From positions 2,896,971-2,954,547 of the forward strand of contig NZ_JAGRRD010000001.1 in the NCBI RefSeq assembly GCF_018122735.1: DNA of 57,577 nt, read 5' to 3'. The notes under the pieces were generated by a model. The model was not told the origin of the DNA and ran no database searches. It was given only the letters and a program-made list of their open reading frames with translations. How positions within the stretch are numbered: position 1 is the stretch's first letter; every line of letters starts with the position of its first letter. Position numbers and translations under genes: made by a program. Source of the DNA: Azoarcus sp. L1K30 (GTDB lineage Bacteria; Pseudomonadota; Gammaproteobacteria; Burkholderiales; Rhodocyclaceae). Below, in pieces: positions 15,677 to 26,261 of this stretch.

Positions 15677-16650
15677 TACTGATCCCCCAATGCTTCAAGC
15701 GCGCTCTCTAATGAGGTCTTGAACATGTCGCTGTGATACTTGAATGAGCTGAAGTCCTGTGATGCCAAGAATCTCCGCATCTCCAACTGCAGCTCATTCA
15801 TGTAGTAGTAGTTCTGATGCCAGCAACGAGCGTCGACCATATGTGCTTTGGTCGTGACGCCAAGTCGCAGGGCGCCGAAGTTGTGTTTGTAGATCGTCAC
15901 CCCCTCATGGAATGCGAACCGCAGCCACGTCAAGCCGTCAAAGATATCGGCTCCAGAGAGAAAGTACATGGGAGTTGAAATCGTATCGAGACTGCCGAAG
16001 ACGTGGATCGGGATGTCGATTCCCGCAGCGGTCAGGGCCCGTCTCAACTTGGCAATGTTCTTCATCCGGTCCACGAGAGAGTTGCCGATCTCTTTCTCGG
16101 TGACGCCAATGATGTCGAAGTCGGCAAGGCGATGAACATGCCGCAGCAAGTCGTCGACATGCAGCAGGGTCTGAGACTCCTTCTCGGGCTTGAGCAGCAG
16201 CTCTCGCAGAACGTCGGTGCGTCCAGGCGCCATAGTTCGCCCGCGCTCAATCTGCTCGGCGAACCCGACGCGTGCCTTGGGATGGTCGTAGCTAATCAGT
16301 ACGCTGGGGACTGGTGACTGCCACTTCGCAAGAACGCTTTCGTGCATCTCCTGCGTCCAATCCTTTGGGTAATGCTCCCGGTCCCCGAGGTCGGAGAGTT
16401 CGGCATCCTTTGATGCTTCGTACCCGCCGCTGTCGAGAAAGATCAAGGAGGGAAAGTCAAAAGGGGGGCGCACCTTGCCGTAATGAATGTCGTACGCGCT
16501 GACAAGAGTGACGCCTTCAATCAACTCCGAACAGGACTCGATGATCTTGTGAACGTCGGGAAAGCCCTTGCTAGAAAACGAAGGCACGAGCAGAGGAGTG
16601 CGCTCGACCTCCACGCCATTTAGCTTCAGTGACCGGCGTTTCGCTAGCAT
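15676..16650 (-). CDS. cap10: TGT-like protein of type IV CBASS (Cap10)
   Basis: This is a 324-residue protein with the fold markers of queuine/archaeosine tRNA-guanine transglycosylases: Asp73 in FLDSGGYEASKD (the DSGGFQ loop) and Asp238 in ADIFDGLTWLR, aligning with the FDCVLPTR catalytic region. The C-terminal zinc motif of true TGTs (CxCxxC...H) is absent; only DARCWHQN remains. In studied type IV CBASS, Cap10 is a remodelled TGT that binds the CD-NTase carrying the modified N-terminus. ATG 16650 lies inside the end of cap9 (7-base overlap), so translation is probably coupled. Confidence 0.85.
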   Translation of the reverse strand: MLAKRRSLKLNGVEVERTPLLVPSFSSKGFPDVHKIIESCSELIEGVTLVSAYDIHYGKVRPPFDFPSLIFLDSGGYEASKDAELSDLGDREHYPKDWTQEMHESVLAKWQSPVPSVLISYDHPKARVGFAEQIERGRTMAPGRTDVLRELLLKPEKESQTLLHVDDLLRHVHRLADFDIIGVTEKEIGNSLVDRMKNIAKLRRALTAAGIDIPIHVFGSLDTISTPMYFLSGADIFDGLTWLRFAFHEGVTIYKHNFGALRLGVTTKAHMVDARCWHQNYYYMNELQLEMRRFLASQDFSSFKYHSDMFKTSLESALEALGDQ

Positions 16651-17201
16651 TGCAGCGCCTTTCTGTCCTGACACGATGCGCACCTTCCACAAGTGGGCGC
16701 GCCGCCGGACTCGCAGCTATATGTCAGCTCGATGGGCAAGCCTGCGTGGATGAAATAGTCGTACACCTCGCGCTTAGTCCATTCAATGAACGGCGCAACC
16801 ACTCGGACGGCATTGTCGGTGTGTTCAGCGACGGAGCGATTGATCGTATCGACAAAAGCCGGTGAGCAATCATAGTACGGCGTCCCCGCGTGCAGCCCGA
16901 GCGCGATTCGACTTGATCGTGCTCGGGTTGCCAATATCGCGGAAAAGACAAGGAAAGCGTTGCGGCCGACAAGTTCGCCGGAACCAAATGGAGCTGCGCC
17001 CGTAAGGGCTAATTCTTGAACTTGAATTTCGAGCGCGGCGGCAAGTGACCGCACCGCGCCGCGCTCAAAATCGGCGGCGGCTTGGCCATGGTCCACGAAG
17101 ACCGCGGATACCTCAAGGCCTTGGTCGATAAGGAACGCCGCACATGCAGCGGAATCAATTCCACCACTCATCAACACGGTCGCATGTCTACTTCTTTCCA
17201 T
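16644..17201 (-). CDS. cap9: QueC-like deazaguanylating enzyme of type IV CBASS (Cap9)
   Basis: This is a 185-residue PP-loop ATP pyrophosphatase with SGGIDS at 12-17 and four zinc-type cysteines near the end (Cys163, 171, 174, 177 in SCESGGAPTCGRCASCQDR), the QueC signature. QueC normally makes 7-cyano-7-deazaguanine. In type IV CBASS, Cap9 instead uses a 7-deazaguanine precursor and ATP to form an amide with the N-terminal glycine of the CD-NTase. At 185 residues it is shorter than typical QueC (about 220-230). ATG 17201 follows a GGGAGGGGGGTC stretch on the coding strand. It is the first gene of the five-gene operon. Confidence 0.87.
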   Translation of the reverse strand: MERSRHATVLMSGGIDSAACAAFLIDQGLEVSAVFVDHGQAAADFERGAVRSLAAALEIQVQELALTGAAPFGSGELVGRNAFLVFSAILATRARSSRIALGLHAGTPYYDCSPAFVDTINRSVAEHTDNAVRVVAPFIEWTKREVYDYFIHAGLPIELTYSCESGGAPTCGRCASCQDRKALQC

Positions 17202-17308
17202 CCCTGACCCCCCTCCCTGCGACCATGGCTGGTTTTGGCCGATTGCGGCCATTTTAGCTTGTTGGCATTAACGACCGCAAAGGCCGACCTGCACTCACTC
17301 CCCCCGCA

Positions 17309-17857
17309 TCAAAACCCGCATTTCAATCGCCACATCTCATCATTCACTTCCCTCCTCCGCACTCGCAGCCATTCCTGCGTCTGCGCACTCATGCCGCTGC
17401 GCGCGGACGCATCGATTCGGCGGATCTCCTTCTCCAACAGACGACAGCGCGGGGCGTTCTCCTCGCCCAGGCTCGGCGTCCGTGCAATGAAGCCTACTGT
17501 GCCGCCTTGGGGCTCATCCGTTGGCGCAGTAAACTTCGGCACCGGTGGTGGACTGACGATGCTCAAGGTGCCGCGTGCGACCCGCGTCTGAAGGGCGCCC
17601 GACGGGCAGGGCGCGGACTGGTAGGTGACGGTGCCCTGATGGTCGCAACGGAACATCGACCCGGCCTGCGGCGTGCCGCGGCTCACCCCCGGAGGCAGTG
17701 ACGGGGGCGGAAGGGCGGGCCGCGCGGGACTGGAGGCGGATGGCGCCGGGTTCGGTGGCAGATCCGCTGTTTGCTGGTGGGCATCCCACCACAGGAAGGC
17801 GGCCACAAAGCTGGCGATCAGGACCGTCAGGACGATGGCAAATGTGTTTTCTCTCAA
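17309..17857 (-). CDS. Membrane-anchored DUF4124-like protein
   Basis: This is a 182-residue protein with one N-terminal helix (residues 5-24, FAIVLTVLIASFVAAFLWW), then a Pro/Ala/Ser-rich linker (about 33-62), then a short domain FRCDHQGTVTYQSAPCPSG that matches the two-cysteine DUF4124 pattern found at the start of many proteobacterial envelope proteins. The C-terminal 60 residues are charged and helical (EIRRIDASARSG, RVRRREVNDEMWRLK). It is probably periplasmic and held in the inner membrane. Function is unknown. High GC indicates return to core-like sequence after the CBASS operon. Confidence 0.65.
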   Translation of the reverse strand: MRENTFAIVLTVLIASFVAAFLWWDAHQQTADLPPNPAPSASSPARPALPPPSLPPGVSRGTPQAGSMFRCDHQGTVTYQSAPCPSGALQTRVARGTLSIVSPPPVPKFTAPTDEPQGGTVGFIARTPSLGEENAPRCRLLEKEIRRIDASARSGMSAQTQEWLRVRRREVNDEMWRLKCGF

Positions 17858-17982
17858 CGATCAACCCTCTCGGACGTCCTGAAACACTTCGCGCGTGTGA
17901 GCGGCCGCAGCCCTCGACCCCCCGGTGACAAGTTGCCGAAACACCCACAGGCGGCCACCCATTCAGTAGCGGTGGAAGTCAT

Positions 17983-18300
17983 TCACTGAAGAACCAGAAG
18001 CACCATGCCCCCCTGCGCCAACAAGATGCAGAGAATCTCGATCCAGGCCAGCAGCGACAACGATTCGCCGCGGACCAGCCGGCGTCCGTAACCGACCAGA
18101 AGCACGCCGGGAATACCCAGCAATGCTACCGGCAGCCAGTACGCCAACTCTTGCGACAACAGCCTGCGCAGTGCATCAGCACTGAGGCCGCGCTCGAAGA
18201 TGAATGCACCGACCCAATAGAGGGTCGCCATGATCGCCAGTGCGCCGATCGTCGTAAAGGCCACGCCGGCGCCGGCTTTGGCTGGAAAGGGATTGCGCAT
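17983..18300 (-). CDS. Small three-helix membrane protein
   Basis: This is a 105-residue protein with three hydrophobic segments (about residues 14-35, 50-68 and 80-102; for example GVAFTTIGALAIMATLYWVGAF and LAWIEILCILLAQGGMVLLVL). No family is recognised. I prefer ATG 18300 with AGG a few bases upstream over the TTG five codons earlier. It is a lone gene between DUF4124-like and multi-pass membrane proteins on the same strand, and nothing in the context suggests a particular role. Confidence 0.5.
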   Translation of the reverse strand: MRNPFPAKAGAGVAFTTIGALAIMATLYWVGAFIFERGLSADALRRLLSQELAYWLPVALLGIPGVLLVGYGRRLVRGESLSLLAWIEILCILLAQGGMVLLVLQ

Positions 18301-18434
18301 GTGTCGACCTGGCAAACGAGGCCCTTACATGGATGCCATGGCGACATTCTAGAATGCCTTCGTCCTGCGATACGTGACCAATGTCATGTCGCGGCGCGCC
18401 ACGGACACGCGCAACCGTGTGGACTATTCTCCAG

Positions 18435-19358
18435 TCAGGTGCGCTCACGCGCCCCCGAAGCCGCCAGGCCAGCGGTGAGGCGGTACAGCCCCCATAGCAA
18501 CAGCACCGGCACGATGAGCGTCTGCATCAGAAAGATGACGATGAGGCGGATCATGCGTTCGGCGACGTCTTCTGCCGCCGCTTTCAGGGCTTCGAATTTC
18601 TGTGTGAGCTTGCCGACCGGGTCCTCGAGGCTCGACAGCGCACGCTCGAGCGTATCCTGGGCTGACGATTTCATGTCGCGCGCCCAGTCGAACCAGCCCG
18701 ATTGCTTCGTTTGCGGCTCGGCTGCGGGTGCGGGCACCTCCGCTGGCGGGGTGGATTCGGTGTCTTCGCGTGCCCCCGCATCGGCCACGCGCTGCAGGGC
18801 GGAGGACGTGCGATCGAGCGCGACCTGGCTTTGCTGGTACTCGCCCGCGGAGAATTGCTCGAATACATAACTGCTGCCGATCAGGGTCAATGGCATCACG
18901 AAGCGCGCGAAGATCAGGACCAGCATCAGCCGTGTCAGCCAGCCTGGCGCGCCGCGCCCCATGTAGAGGATGACCCACAGCAGCGCGACGCCGGTCACGA
19001 AGGCGGAAACCGTCCAGTTCGAGCCCATCACCAGCAGCAGTTTCTGAATGCCGAAGGCGACGCTGGCCGTCAGCATGACCGATGACAGCGATTCGACGAG
19101 GTCGTTGATGGGATCGAGTATTTCGCCGACCGAGAGCGACACGCCCACGCCGACCGGCTGTACCGCCAGTTCGGTGCCCTGCAGTACCGAGATGGCGCCG
19201 TTGAGCGCGCGAGCCGTGGCGAAGCTGATGACTGCGCGCTTCAGCCCTGCGTCGACGCTCGCAGTGGCCAGCTCGGTCACGGGCTTGAGCCAGCTGCACA
19301 TCGTTACCAGCAGCACGGCCACAACGATGGCGAGTTTTCTGATGGCGCGCATGTTCAT
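18435..19358 (-). CDS. Multi-pass membrane protein of unknown function
   Basis: This is a 307-residue protein with hydrophobic segments near the N-terminus (residues 7-23), in the middle (about 88-112, 116-134 and 142-165), and close to the C-terminus (about 272-295). Between the last two lies a soluble part (about 170-265) with an acidic, Pro-rich stretch and long amphipathic helices (LERALSSLEDPVGKLTQKFEALKAAAEDV) likely to form a coiled coil. No catalytic motif is seen. The start could be either of two ATGs two codons apart (19358 or 19352). Its neighbour is a diguanylate cyclase gene 69 bases upstream on the same strand, but a functional link is not evident. Confidence 0.6.
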   Translation of the reverse strand: MNMRAIRKLAIVVAVLLVTMCSWLKPVTELATASVDAGLKRAVISFATARALNGAISVLQGTELAVQPVGVGVSLSVGEILDPINDLVESLSSVMLTASVAFGIQKLLLVMGSNWTVSAFVTGVALLWVILYMGRGAPGWLTRLMLVLIFARFVMPLTLIGSSYVFEQFSAGEYQQSQVALDRTSSALQRVADAGAREDTESTPPAEVPAPAAEPQTKQSGWFDWARDMKSSAQDTLERALSSLEDPVGKLTQKFEALKAAAEDVAERMIRLIVIFLMQTLIVPVLLLWGLYRLTAGLAASGARERT

Positions 19359-19426
19359 CGGCTGAAATCGTCAATAAGTGAACTGAATTGTCGTCGAGCG
19401 CCGCGTCCGGCTGACGGCCGCGTCAT

Positions 19427-21478
19427 TCAAGCGCCGCTGTCGTGGAAGCGAATCTGATTGCGCCCCGCTTCTTTGGCTTGATACATGGCCGTGTCCGCCC
19501 ACCTCAGGATGTCGCTCTCGGCCGCGTCATGATTGATGAACAATGCAACACCGATGCTCACCGTGCAATGATGTTCGACCACGGTGTCGGCAGCATTTTC
19601 ATGCTTGACGGTCAGCACGTATTGCTCGGCCAGCGACGCGCGAATCTTCTCGGCTATTCGTCCGGCCTGGACCCCGGACTCGGCGCGATCGACCAGCAGT
19701 TCGCTGATGAGCACCACGAATTCGTCGCCGCCGAAGCGCGCTACGGTGTCGGTTTCGCGCACGCATTTCTTCAAACGATCCGCGGCCTCGATCAACAGCA
19801 CGTCACCCACCGCGTGCCCATACGTGTCGTTTAGCGGCTTGAAGTTGTCCAGATCGAGGAACATCAGCGCGCCGTAGCAGCCACGGCGTTTGCTGACAGC
19901 CATCGATCGGCTCAGACGGTCGTTGAGCAGACGACGGTTTGCCAACCTGGTAAGCGGGTCGTAGAAGGCCAGCAGCCGCACCTGATCTTCCATCTGCTTG
20001 CGCTTGGCAATGTTGCGGGTCACGCCCAGGATGCCGATGAACTCACCGTCGGCGTTTCGCATGCCGCTGGTGTTCACTTCGGTCCACACCGTTGAGCCAT
20101 CCTTGCAAGGCTGCTCGAGCTCGCCCTGGAATTCGATGAAGGGCTTGCCTGCGGTCATTGCGGCAATGGACGCTTCAAGCGCCTTCTGCGCAATCGGCAT
20201 CGATGCCGGGGTCAATGCCTGCTCCAGTGACTGCTGCATGGCCTCCTCGCTGGTATAGCCCCGAAGCTTCTGCACCGAAGGACTGACATAGGTGAACCGG
20301 CCATCGAGATTCATGGTCCAGATCACGTCGGTGGCGTTGTCGGCCAACAGGCGATGCCTTTCCTCGCTGAGTCTGAGCAATTCGTGATCCCGCTTGCTGG
20401 ACACCAGCGCCAAGGTCAGGCGCCGGTTGATGCGGTGAATATAGAGTGCCACGGTGCTGACGATGAGCAGCAAGCCCCCTGCGAGGTAGAGCCAGGTCAG
20501 GTCACGTTCCGATTCGGCGTTGTAGATGAAGCCGTCGAGGGAAAAGCCCCTTGGTAGCAGGCCGAGATCGGCATACGTGTCTGCAATATGCCGCCAGCGA
20601 CCAAGGTGCATGTACCCGATTTCGATCAGATCCGTACGAAAAAGGGGCGCCATGCGGCTGGCTTCGAACAGGTAGAACTCGCGGGGATTCGCGTCCGAGT
20701 ACTTGTCGCGGATCAGGTCCACGATTTCCTCCGGGTGCGCCATTGCGTATTGCCAGCCACGCAGGCTTGCCTCTCGAAACGCCTTGACCCGGGCAGGATG
20801 CTGCCTCAGCTCCTGCTCGGTGGTGAACAGGTTGTCGCCGTAGAAGTCGATGCCGGCGGAGCGCGGCGTGTAGCTGTGATACTCGAAGCCGGCGCGATCC
20901 AGAAAATAGGGTTCGTTGGTCACGTAGCCCGAGATTGCATCCGCCTTGCCGTCGATCAGGTCCTGCGGCTGGAAGCTGTGCTCGACGCGAGTCAGGCTCT
21001 CCAGTGGAATGCCCTCCAGCTTCAGGTAGGCCAGCAGTTCATCCGACTGGGGTTCGATCATCAGGCGTTTGCCCGCCATGTCGTGGATGCCCTGAACCGG
21101 CCCCCGCCGACGGGCGAGCAGGACCACGGGAGAATGCTGAAAGAGCGCCGCCAGCACCACCACCGGCTGGCCTGAACTGCGGGCCAGCAGCAGGCTGCTG
21201 TTGCCGACGCCATACTGCGCCTTGCCGTCGAGGACGTTTCTCACCGGATCGTCACCGGGATGGGCCTCCCGAATGTCGACATCCAGCCCCGCCTCACGGT
21301 AGTAGCCCTTTTCCTTCGCGGTGTAGTAGCCGGCAAACTGAAAGGCATGGCTCCATTTGAGCTGCAGCGTCACCGCCTCCATGGCGTGGGCAGCGGCAGA
21401 CCATCCGCATAGCGCAAGCAGAATTGTGACCAGGGCAACCTGAGGGAAAGCGCCGAAGCGGGCGGGTGGCGGAGGCAT
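19427..21478 (-). CDS. NMT1/THI5-like sensor diguanylate cyclase (SBP-PAS-GGDEF)
   Basis: This is a 683-residue fusion. After a signal sequence (about 1-32) comes a periplasmic NMT1/THI5-type binding domain (VTLQLKWSHAFQFAGYYTAKEKGYY onward, to about 250), of the kind that binds pyrimidine thiamine precursors. A helix at about 326-346 crosses the membrane. A PAS/PAC domain follows (about 375-490), and then a GGDEF domain with intact FGGDEF and an RETD inhibitory site five residues before it. It should make c-di-GMP under control of a periplasmic ligand and a PAS signal, with product inhibition. It is transcribed divergently from the GGDEF gene at 21650. Confidence 0.88.
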   Translation of the reverse strand: MPPPPARFGAFPQVALVTILLALCGWSAAAHAMEAVTLQLKWSHAFQFAGYYTAKEKGYYREAGLDVDIREAHPGDDPVRNVLDGKAQYGVGNSSLLLARSSGQPVVVLAALFQHSPVVLLARRRGPVQGIHDMAGKRLMIEPQSDELLAYLKLEGIPLESLTRVEHSFQPQDLIDGKADAISGYVTNEPYFLDRAGFEYHSYTPRSAGIDFYGDNLFTTEQELRQHPARVKAFREASLRGWQYAMAHPEEIVDLIRDKYSDANPREFYLFEASRMAPLFRTDLIEIGYMHLGRWRHIADTYADLGLLPRGFSLDGFIYNAESERDLTWLYLAGGLLLIVSTVALYIHRINRRLTLALVSSKRDHELLRLSEERHRLLADNATDVIWTMNLDGRFTYVSPSVQKLRGYTSEEAMQQSLEQALTPASMPIAQKALEASIAAMTAGKPFIEFQGELEQPCKDGSTVWTEVNTSGMRNADGEFIGILGVTRNIAKRKQMEDQVRLLAFYDPLTRLANRRLLNDRLSRSMAVSKRRGCYGALMFLDLDNFKPLNDTYGHAVGDVLLIEAADRLKKCVRETDTVARFGGDEFVVLISELLVDRAESGVQAGRIAEKIRASLAEQYVLTVKHENAADTVVEHHCTVSIGVALFINHDAAESDILRWADTAMYQAKEAGRNQIRFHDSGA

Positions 21479-21649
21479 ACCGCGAGTTTAGTCGCGATCT
21501 CCAATGTTGTTGACTGTATCGCGACACCCGCCCGGGTCCGGCGCGACAGGCATACGGGCATGGGCGATGTAGAATTCCGGGACCAGTCCGTGAAAGTACC
21601 TCATGCGAACGGCGCATCATGGCCCCCTCAATTCTCAGGAAGCAGCGCG

Positions 21650-22699
21650 ATGCGCTCCAGGACAGCCAGCCCCTTGCCACCGGAACGCGAGCAACTGATC
21701 CGGTCGCTGTTCGAGGATTACATCGAGATGTATGCCTCGCGCGACGAGCGCCTGACAACCCGCTTCAGCGCAAATTTCAGTGGCTACGCCGGCAGCAGCG
21801 ATATCCTGGTTACGGACAGGGAAGAGTGGATTCGCATCACCCGGCTCGACTTCGCCCAGGTTCCCGAACGCATCCGCATCGAGATGCTGGATCTGGCGTT
21901 GCAGGACCTGGCCGACGACGTCGTCGCCGTGACAGCCTTCTTTCACATTCATCTCCCTCTCCCCGAACACATCCTGGCGCACGAAACCGCCCGTCTGCTG
22001 CTGATTTTCCGGCTCGAGCACGATGACTGGAAAATCGCGCACAGCGGCATCTCTGTCCCGTTTGGCCTTGCCGCGGATAATGAGATCTATCCGATGATGA
22101 GTTTGCGCGAGCGTAACCGCGAACTGGAGGCGCTGGTCGAAGAGCGCACACAGGAACTGGAAGAGGCCAACAGAAAGTGGGAGGCCCTGAGCAACACGGA
22201 CGGCCTGACCCGCATCGCCAACCGCCGAAGCTTCGACGAGGCACTTGCCCGCGAATGGGACCGCGGACAGCGAGCCGCCTCACCGCTGGCGCTGGTCATG
22301 CTCGATGTCGATCTGTTCAAGCACTTCAACGACCACTATGGGCATCTCGCCGGCGACGCTTGCCTGCAAGCCCTTGCGCGACTGCTGGCAAAGTCCGGGC
22401 GGCGCGCGGGGGATCTGGTAGCGCGCTTTGGCGGCGAAGAGTTCGTGGTACTTCTGCCGGCTACGGACGAAGATGAAACGCTGAAGTTCGCAAACCATCT
22501 GCTGGAAGAGGTCCGCGCCCTGGCGCTGCCACATGCCGGCGTACCCGCGGGCATCGTCACGGTCAGCCTCGGCGCCGTCAGCCTGACGCCCTCCCGGCAC
22601 CACCCGCCCGAGTATCTTGTAGAGCAGGCCGACCGCGCGCTTTACCGCGCCAAACAATCAGGACGCAATAGATTGTGCGTGTCTGGCGCACCGCGCTGA
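21650..22699 (+). CDS. Diguanylate cyclase with SnoaL-like N-terminal domain
   Basis: This is a 349-residue soluble protein. Residues about 10-130 look like a SnoaL/DUF4440-type alpha+beta domain (LFEDYIEMYASRDERLTTRFSANFSGY; DWKIAHSGISVPFG). Then comes a coiled coil (about 145-175, LRERNRELEALVEERTQELEEA), a typical dimerising signalling helix, and a GGDEF domain with ARFGGEEFVVLLP and an RAGD inhibitory site. It should synthesise c-di-GMP, with the SnoaL-like domain as a possible ligand sensor in the cytoplasm. ATG 21650 is preferred, with AGGA 9 bases upstream; the frame extends to 21560 without a better start. Confidence 0.82.
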   Translation: MRSRTASPLPPEREQLIRSLFEDYIEMYASRDERLTTRFSANFSGYAGSSDILVTDREEWIRITRLDFAQVPERIRIEMLDLALQDLADDVVAVTAFFHIHLPLPEHILAHETARLLLIFRLEHDDWKIAHSGISVPFGLAADNEIYPMMSLRERNRELEALVEERTQELEEANRKWEALSNTDGLTRIANRRSFDEALAREWDRGQRAASPLALVMLDVDLFKHFNDHYGHLAGDACLQALARLLAKSGRRAGDLVARFGGEEFVVLLPATDEDETLKFANHLLEEVRALALPHAGVPAGIVTVSLGAVSLTPSRHHPPEYLVEQADRALYRAKQSGRNRLCVSGAPR

Positions 22700-22984
22700 C
22701 TGAATGACACCGCACCGGCTTGTCATCCGCCTTCCGGGCTGAGGCAAGCAGTGCCGACCGCGATGGCCCCTCGCCCTATTGCGAGCAACACAGCGTTGAT
22801 CCGCCCTGCCAATCTCCCAGCGTTGGCCGCCGGCGCCCCCGCCCCATCGATATGCCCATGCGCGCATTCTCGAGTCGGAGCGTCCGCTCTTCAATAGCTG
22901 TTGCCAGCTTACTTTTCACTCACCGATACATTCAAACTAAGAGTCCGATGAATTTAATTCGTTAGAAATGAACATACCGCGCAG
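22700..22984. other. Intergenic region upstream of katG
   Basis: No gene is seen here. The last 100 bases are A/T-rich (for example GAATTTAATTCGTTAGAAAT) compared with the flanks, as expected for a promoter region, but no convincing -35/-10 pair could be fixed by eye. Confidence 0.4.
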
Positions 22985-25254
<2,270 letters not shown>

Positions 25255-25267
25255 GGCAATGGAAAAG

Positions 25268-25302
25268 TGTCCGGCGTGCGCAAGAACGGCGCACGCCGGA
25301 CA
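25268..25302. terminator. Perfect hairpin between the convergent katG and dyp genes
   Basis: A 14-bp perfect stem (TGTCCGGCGTGCGC, 25268-25281; GCGCACGCCGGACA, 25289-25302) closes the loop AAGAACG, starting 13 bases after the katG stop and ending 17 bases before the dyp stop. There is no T-run, so strict intrinsic termination is doubtful. Given its symmetry it may act as a transcript-end stabiliser for both genes. Confidence 0.6.
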
Positions 25303-25319
25303 CGCCCGGACAGTCGCGT

Positions 25320-26204
25320 TCAGCCCATCAACGCCCGCAGGTCCAGGCGCCCGGCGAGCATCGGCGGACACCAGTAATATCCGCCAGTGATCGGCTGGCT
25401 GAAGCGGAACAACGCGTCGGTGATGCCGTCTTCCAGCCCGGCCATGCGCCGCATCTGCGCCTCGAACGCGTCCAGCGAATGGCCGAAGGCGACGAACAGC
25501 AAGCCCGCATCGCGCCCCTCAACCCATGGCATCGAACGCCGCACGACGAAAGCCTCGGGTTCGAAGCTCTCTTGCGCAGTGCGCTTGACGTGCGCGGAAG
25601 GCGGGGCGTCGTCGAGTTCTTCGTTGTCGCTCTTGCGGCGCCCGATCGTATTGTCCTGATCGGCGGACGACATGGCGCCGAATGCGTTCAGATCGTGCTT
25701 CCAGTGCTGCACAGCCACATAGCTGCCGCCGGCCTCGCCCGCGCCAGCATCGTCGCCGGCAAAGGCGGCGGCCAGGGCGGCATCGCCCTCCGGGTTCTCC
25801 GTACCGTCCTCGTAGCCAGTGAGGTCGCGACCGGTGTCATAACGGAAGGTGTCGGTCGCCTGCACCAGCGTCAGCGCGGAAGCAACCGCCGCCTCGATGG
25901 CGCGCGAGCGCTGCAGCAATTCACCGCGATCATCCCCGCGCAGCCAGCACCAGACCGCGTACTGGGTCGACGGAATATCGACTCCGTTTCCCGCGATCGG
26001 CAGAAACGGGCGCAGGCCATGCAGGGAACCCGACAAAGCCAGCGGCACCGATTCGCCAAAACCCACCACCGTACTCGTGCCGTCGACCTGCGCGGCCAGC
26101 GCATCGAGCGCGGCCGGCAGCACCGCAGTCGACACGATACGGAAAAAGAGATGACGCGCCTGCGCCGGCACCGGGGCAAGGATGCCCTGCTGGTAGTGAC
26201 TCAT
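25320..26204 (-). CDS. Dye-decolorizing (DyP-type) heme peroxidase
   Basis: This is a 294-residue peroxidase of the YfeX-like group. The GxxDG motif is present as GYEDGTENP (Asp133 distal), with the proximal heme ligand probably His205 (PSAHVKRT) and the distal arginine in VVRRSMPW (222-223). It uses peroxide to oxidise organic substrates or possibly porphyrins. No signal peptide is seen, so it is cytosolic or loaded as cargo into an encapsulin, but no encapsulin gene lies in the window. It is transcribed toward katG; the two peroxidases probably have separate promoters. Confidence 0.92.
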   Translation of the reverse strand: MSHYQQGILAPVPAQARHLFFRIVSTAVLPAALDALAAQVDGTSTVVGFGESVPLALSGSLHGLRPFLPIAGNGVDIPSTQYAVWCWLRGDDRGELLQRSRAIEAAVASALTLVQATDTFRYDTGRDLTGYEDGTENPEGDAALAAAFAGDDAGAGEAGGSYVAVQHWKHDLNAFGAMSSADQDNTIGRRKSDNEELDDAPPSAHVKRTAQESFEPEAFVVRRSMPWVEGRDAGLLFVAFGHSLDAFEAQMRRMAGLEDGITDALFRFSQPITGGYYWCPPMLAGRLDLRALMG

Positions 26205-26261
26205 CGCAACTCCTTGCGTCCGAAAAAGGCGATTCTACTCAGCGGGCCGGCCGCGGCAAGT

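Noticed and set aside
13511-17201. Qat defence system or Dpd DNA-modification cluster as explanation for the QueC-like gene
   Set aside because: There is no QatA ATPase, QatB or QatD TatD nuclease, and no DpdA/DpdB set; the CD-NTase and SLATT effector fit type IV CBASS instead.
12935-17308. tRNA-linked integration of the CBASS island
   Set aside because: No tRNA or tmRNA gene and no direct repeats flanking the operon were recognised on either side.
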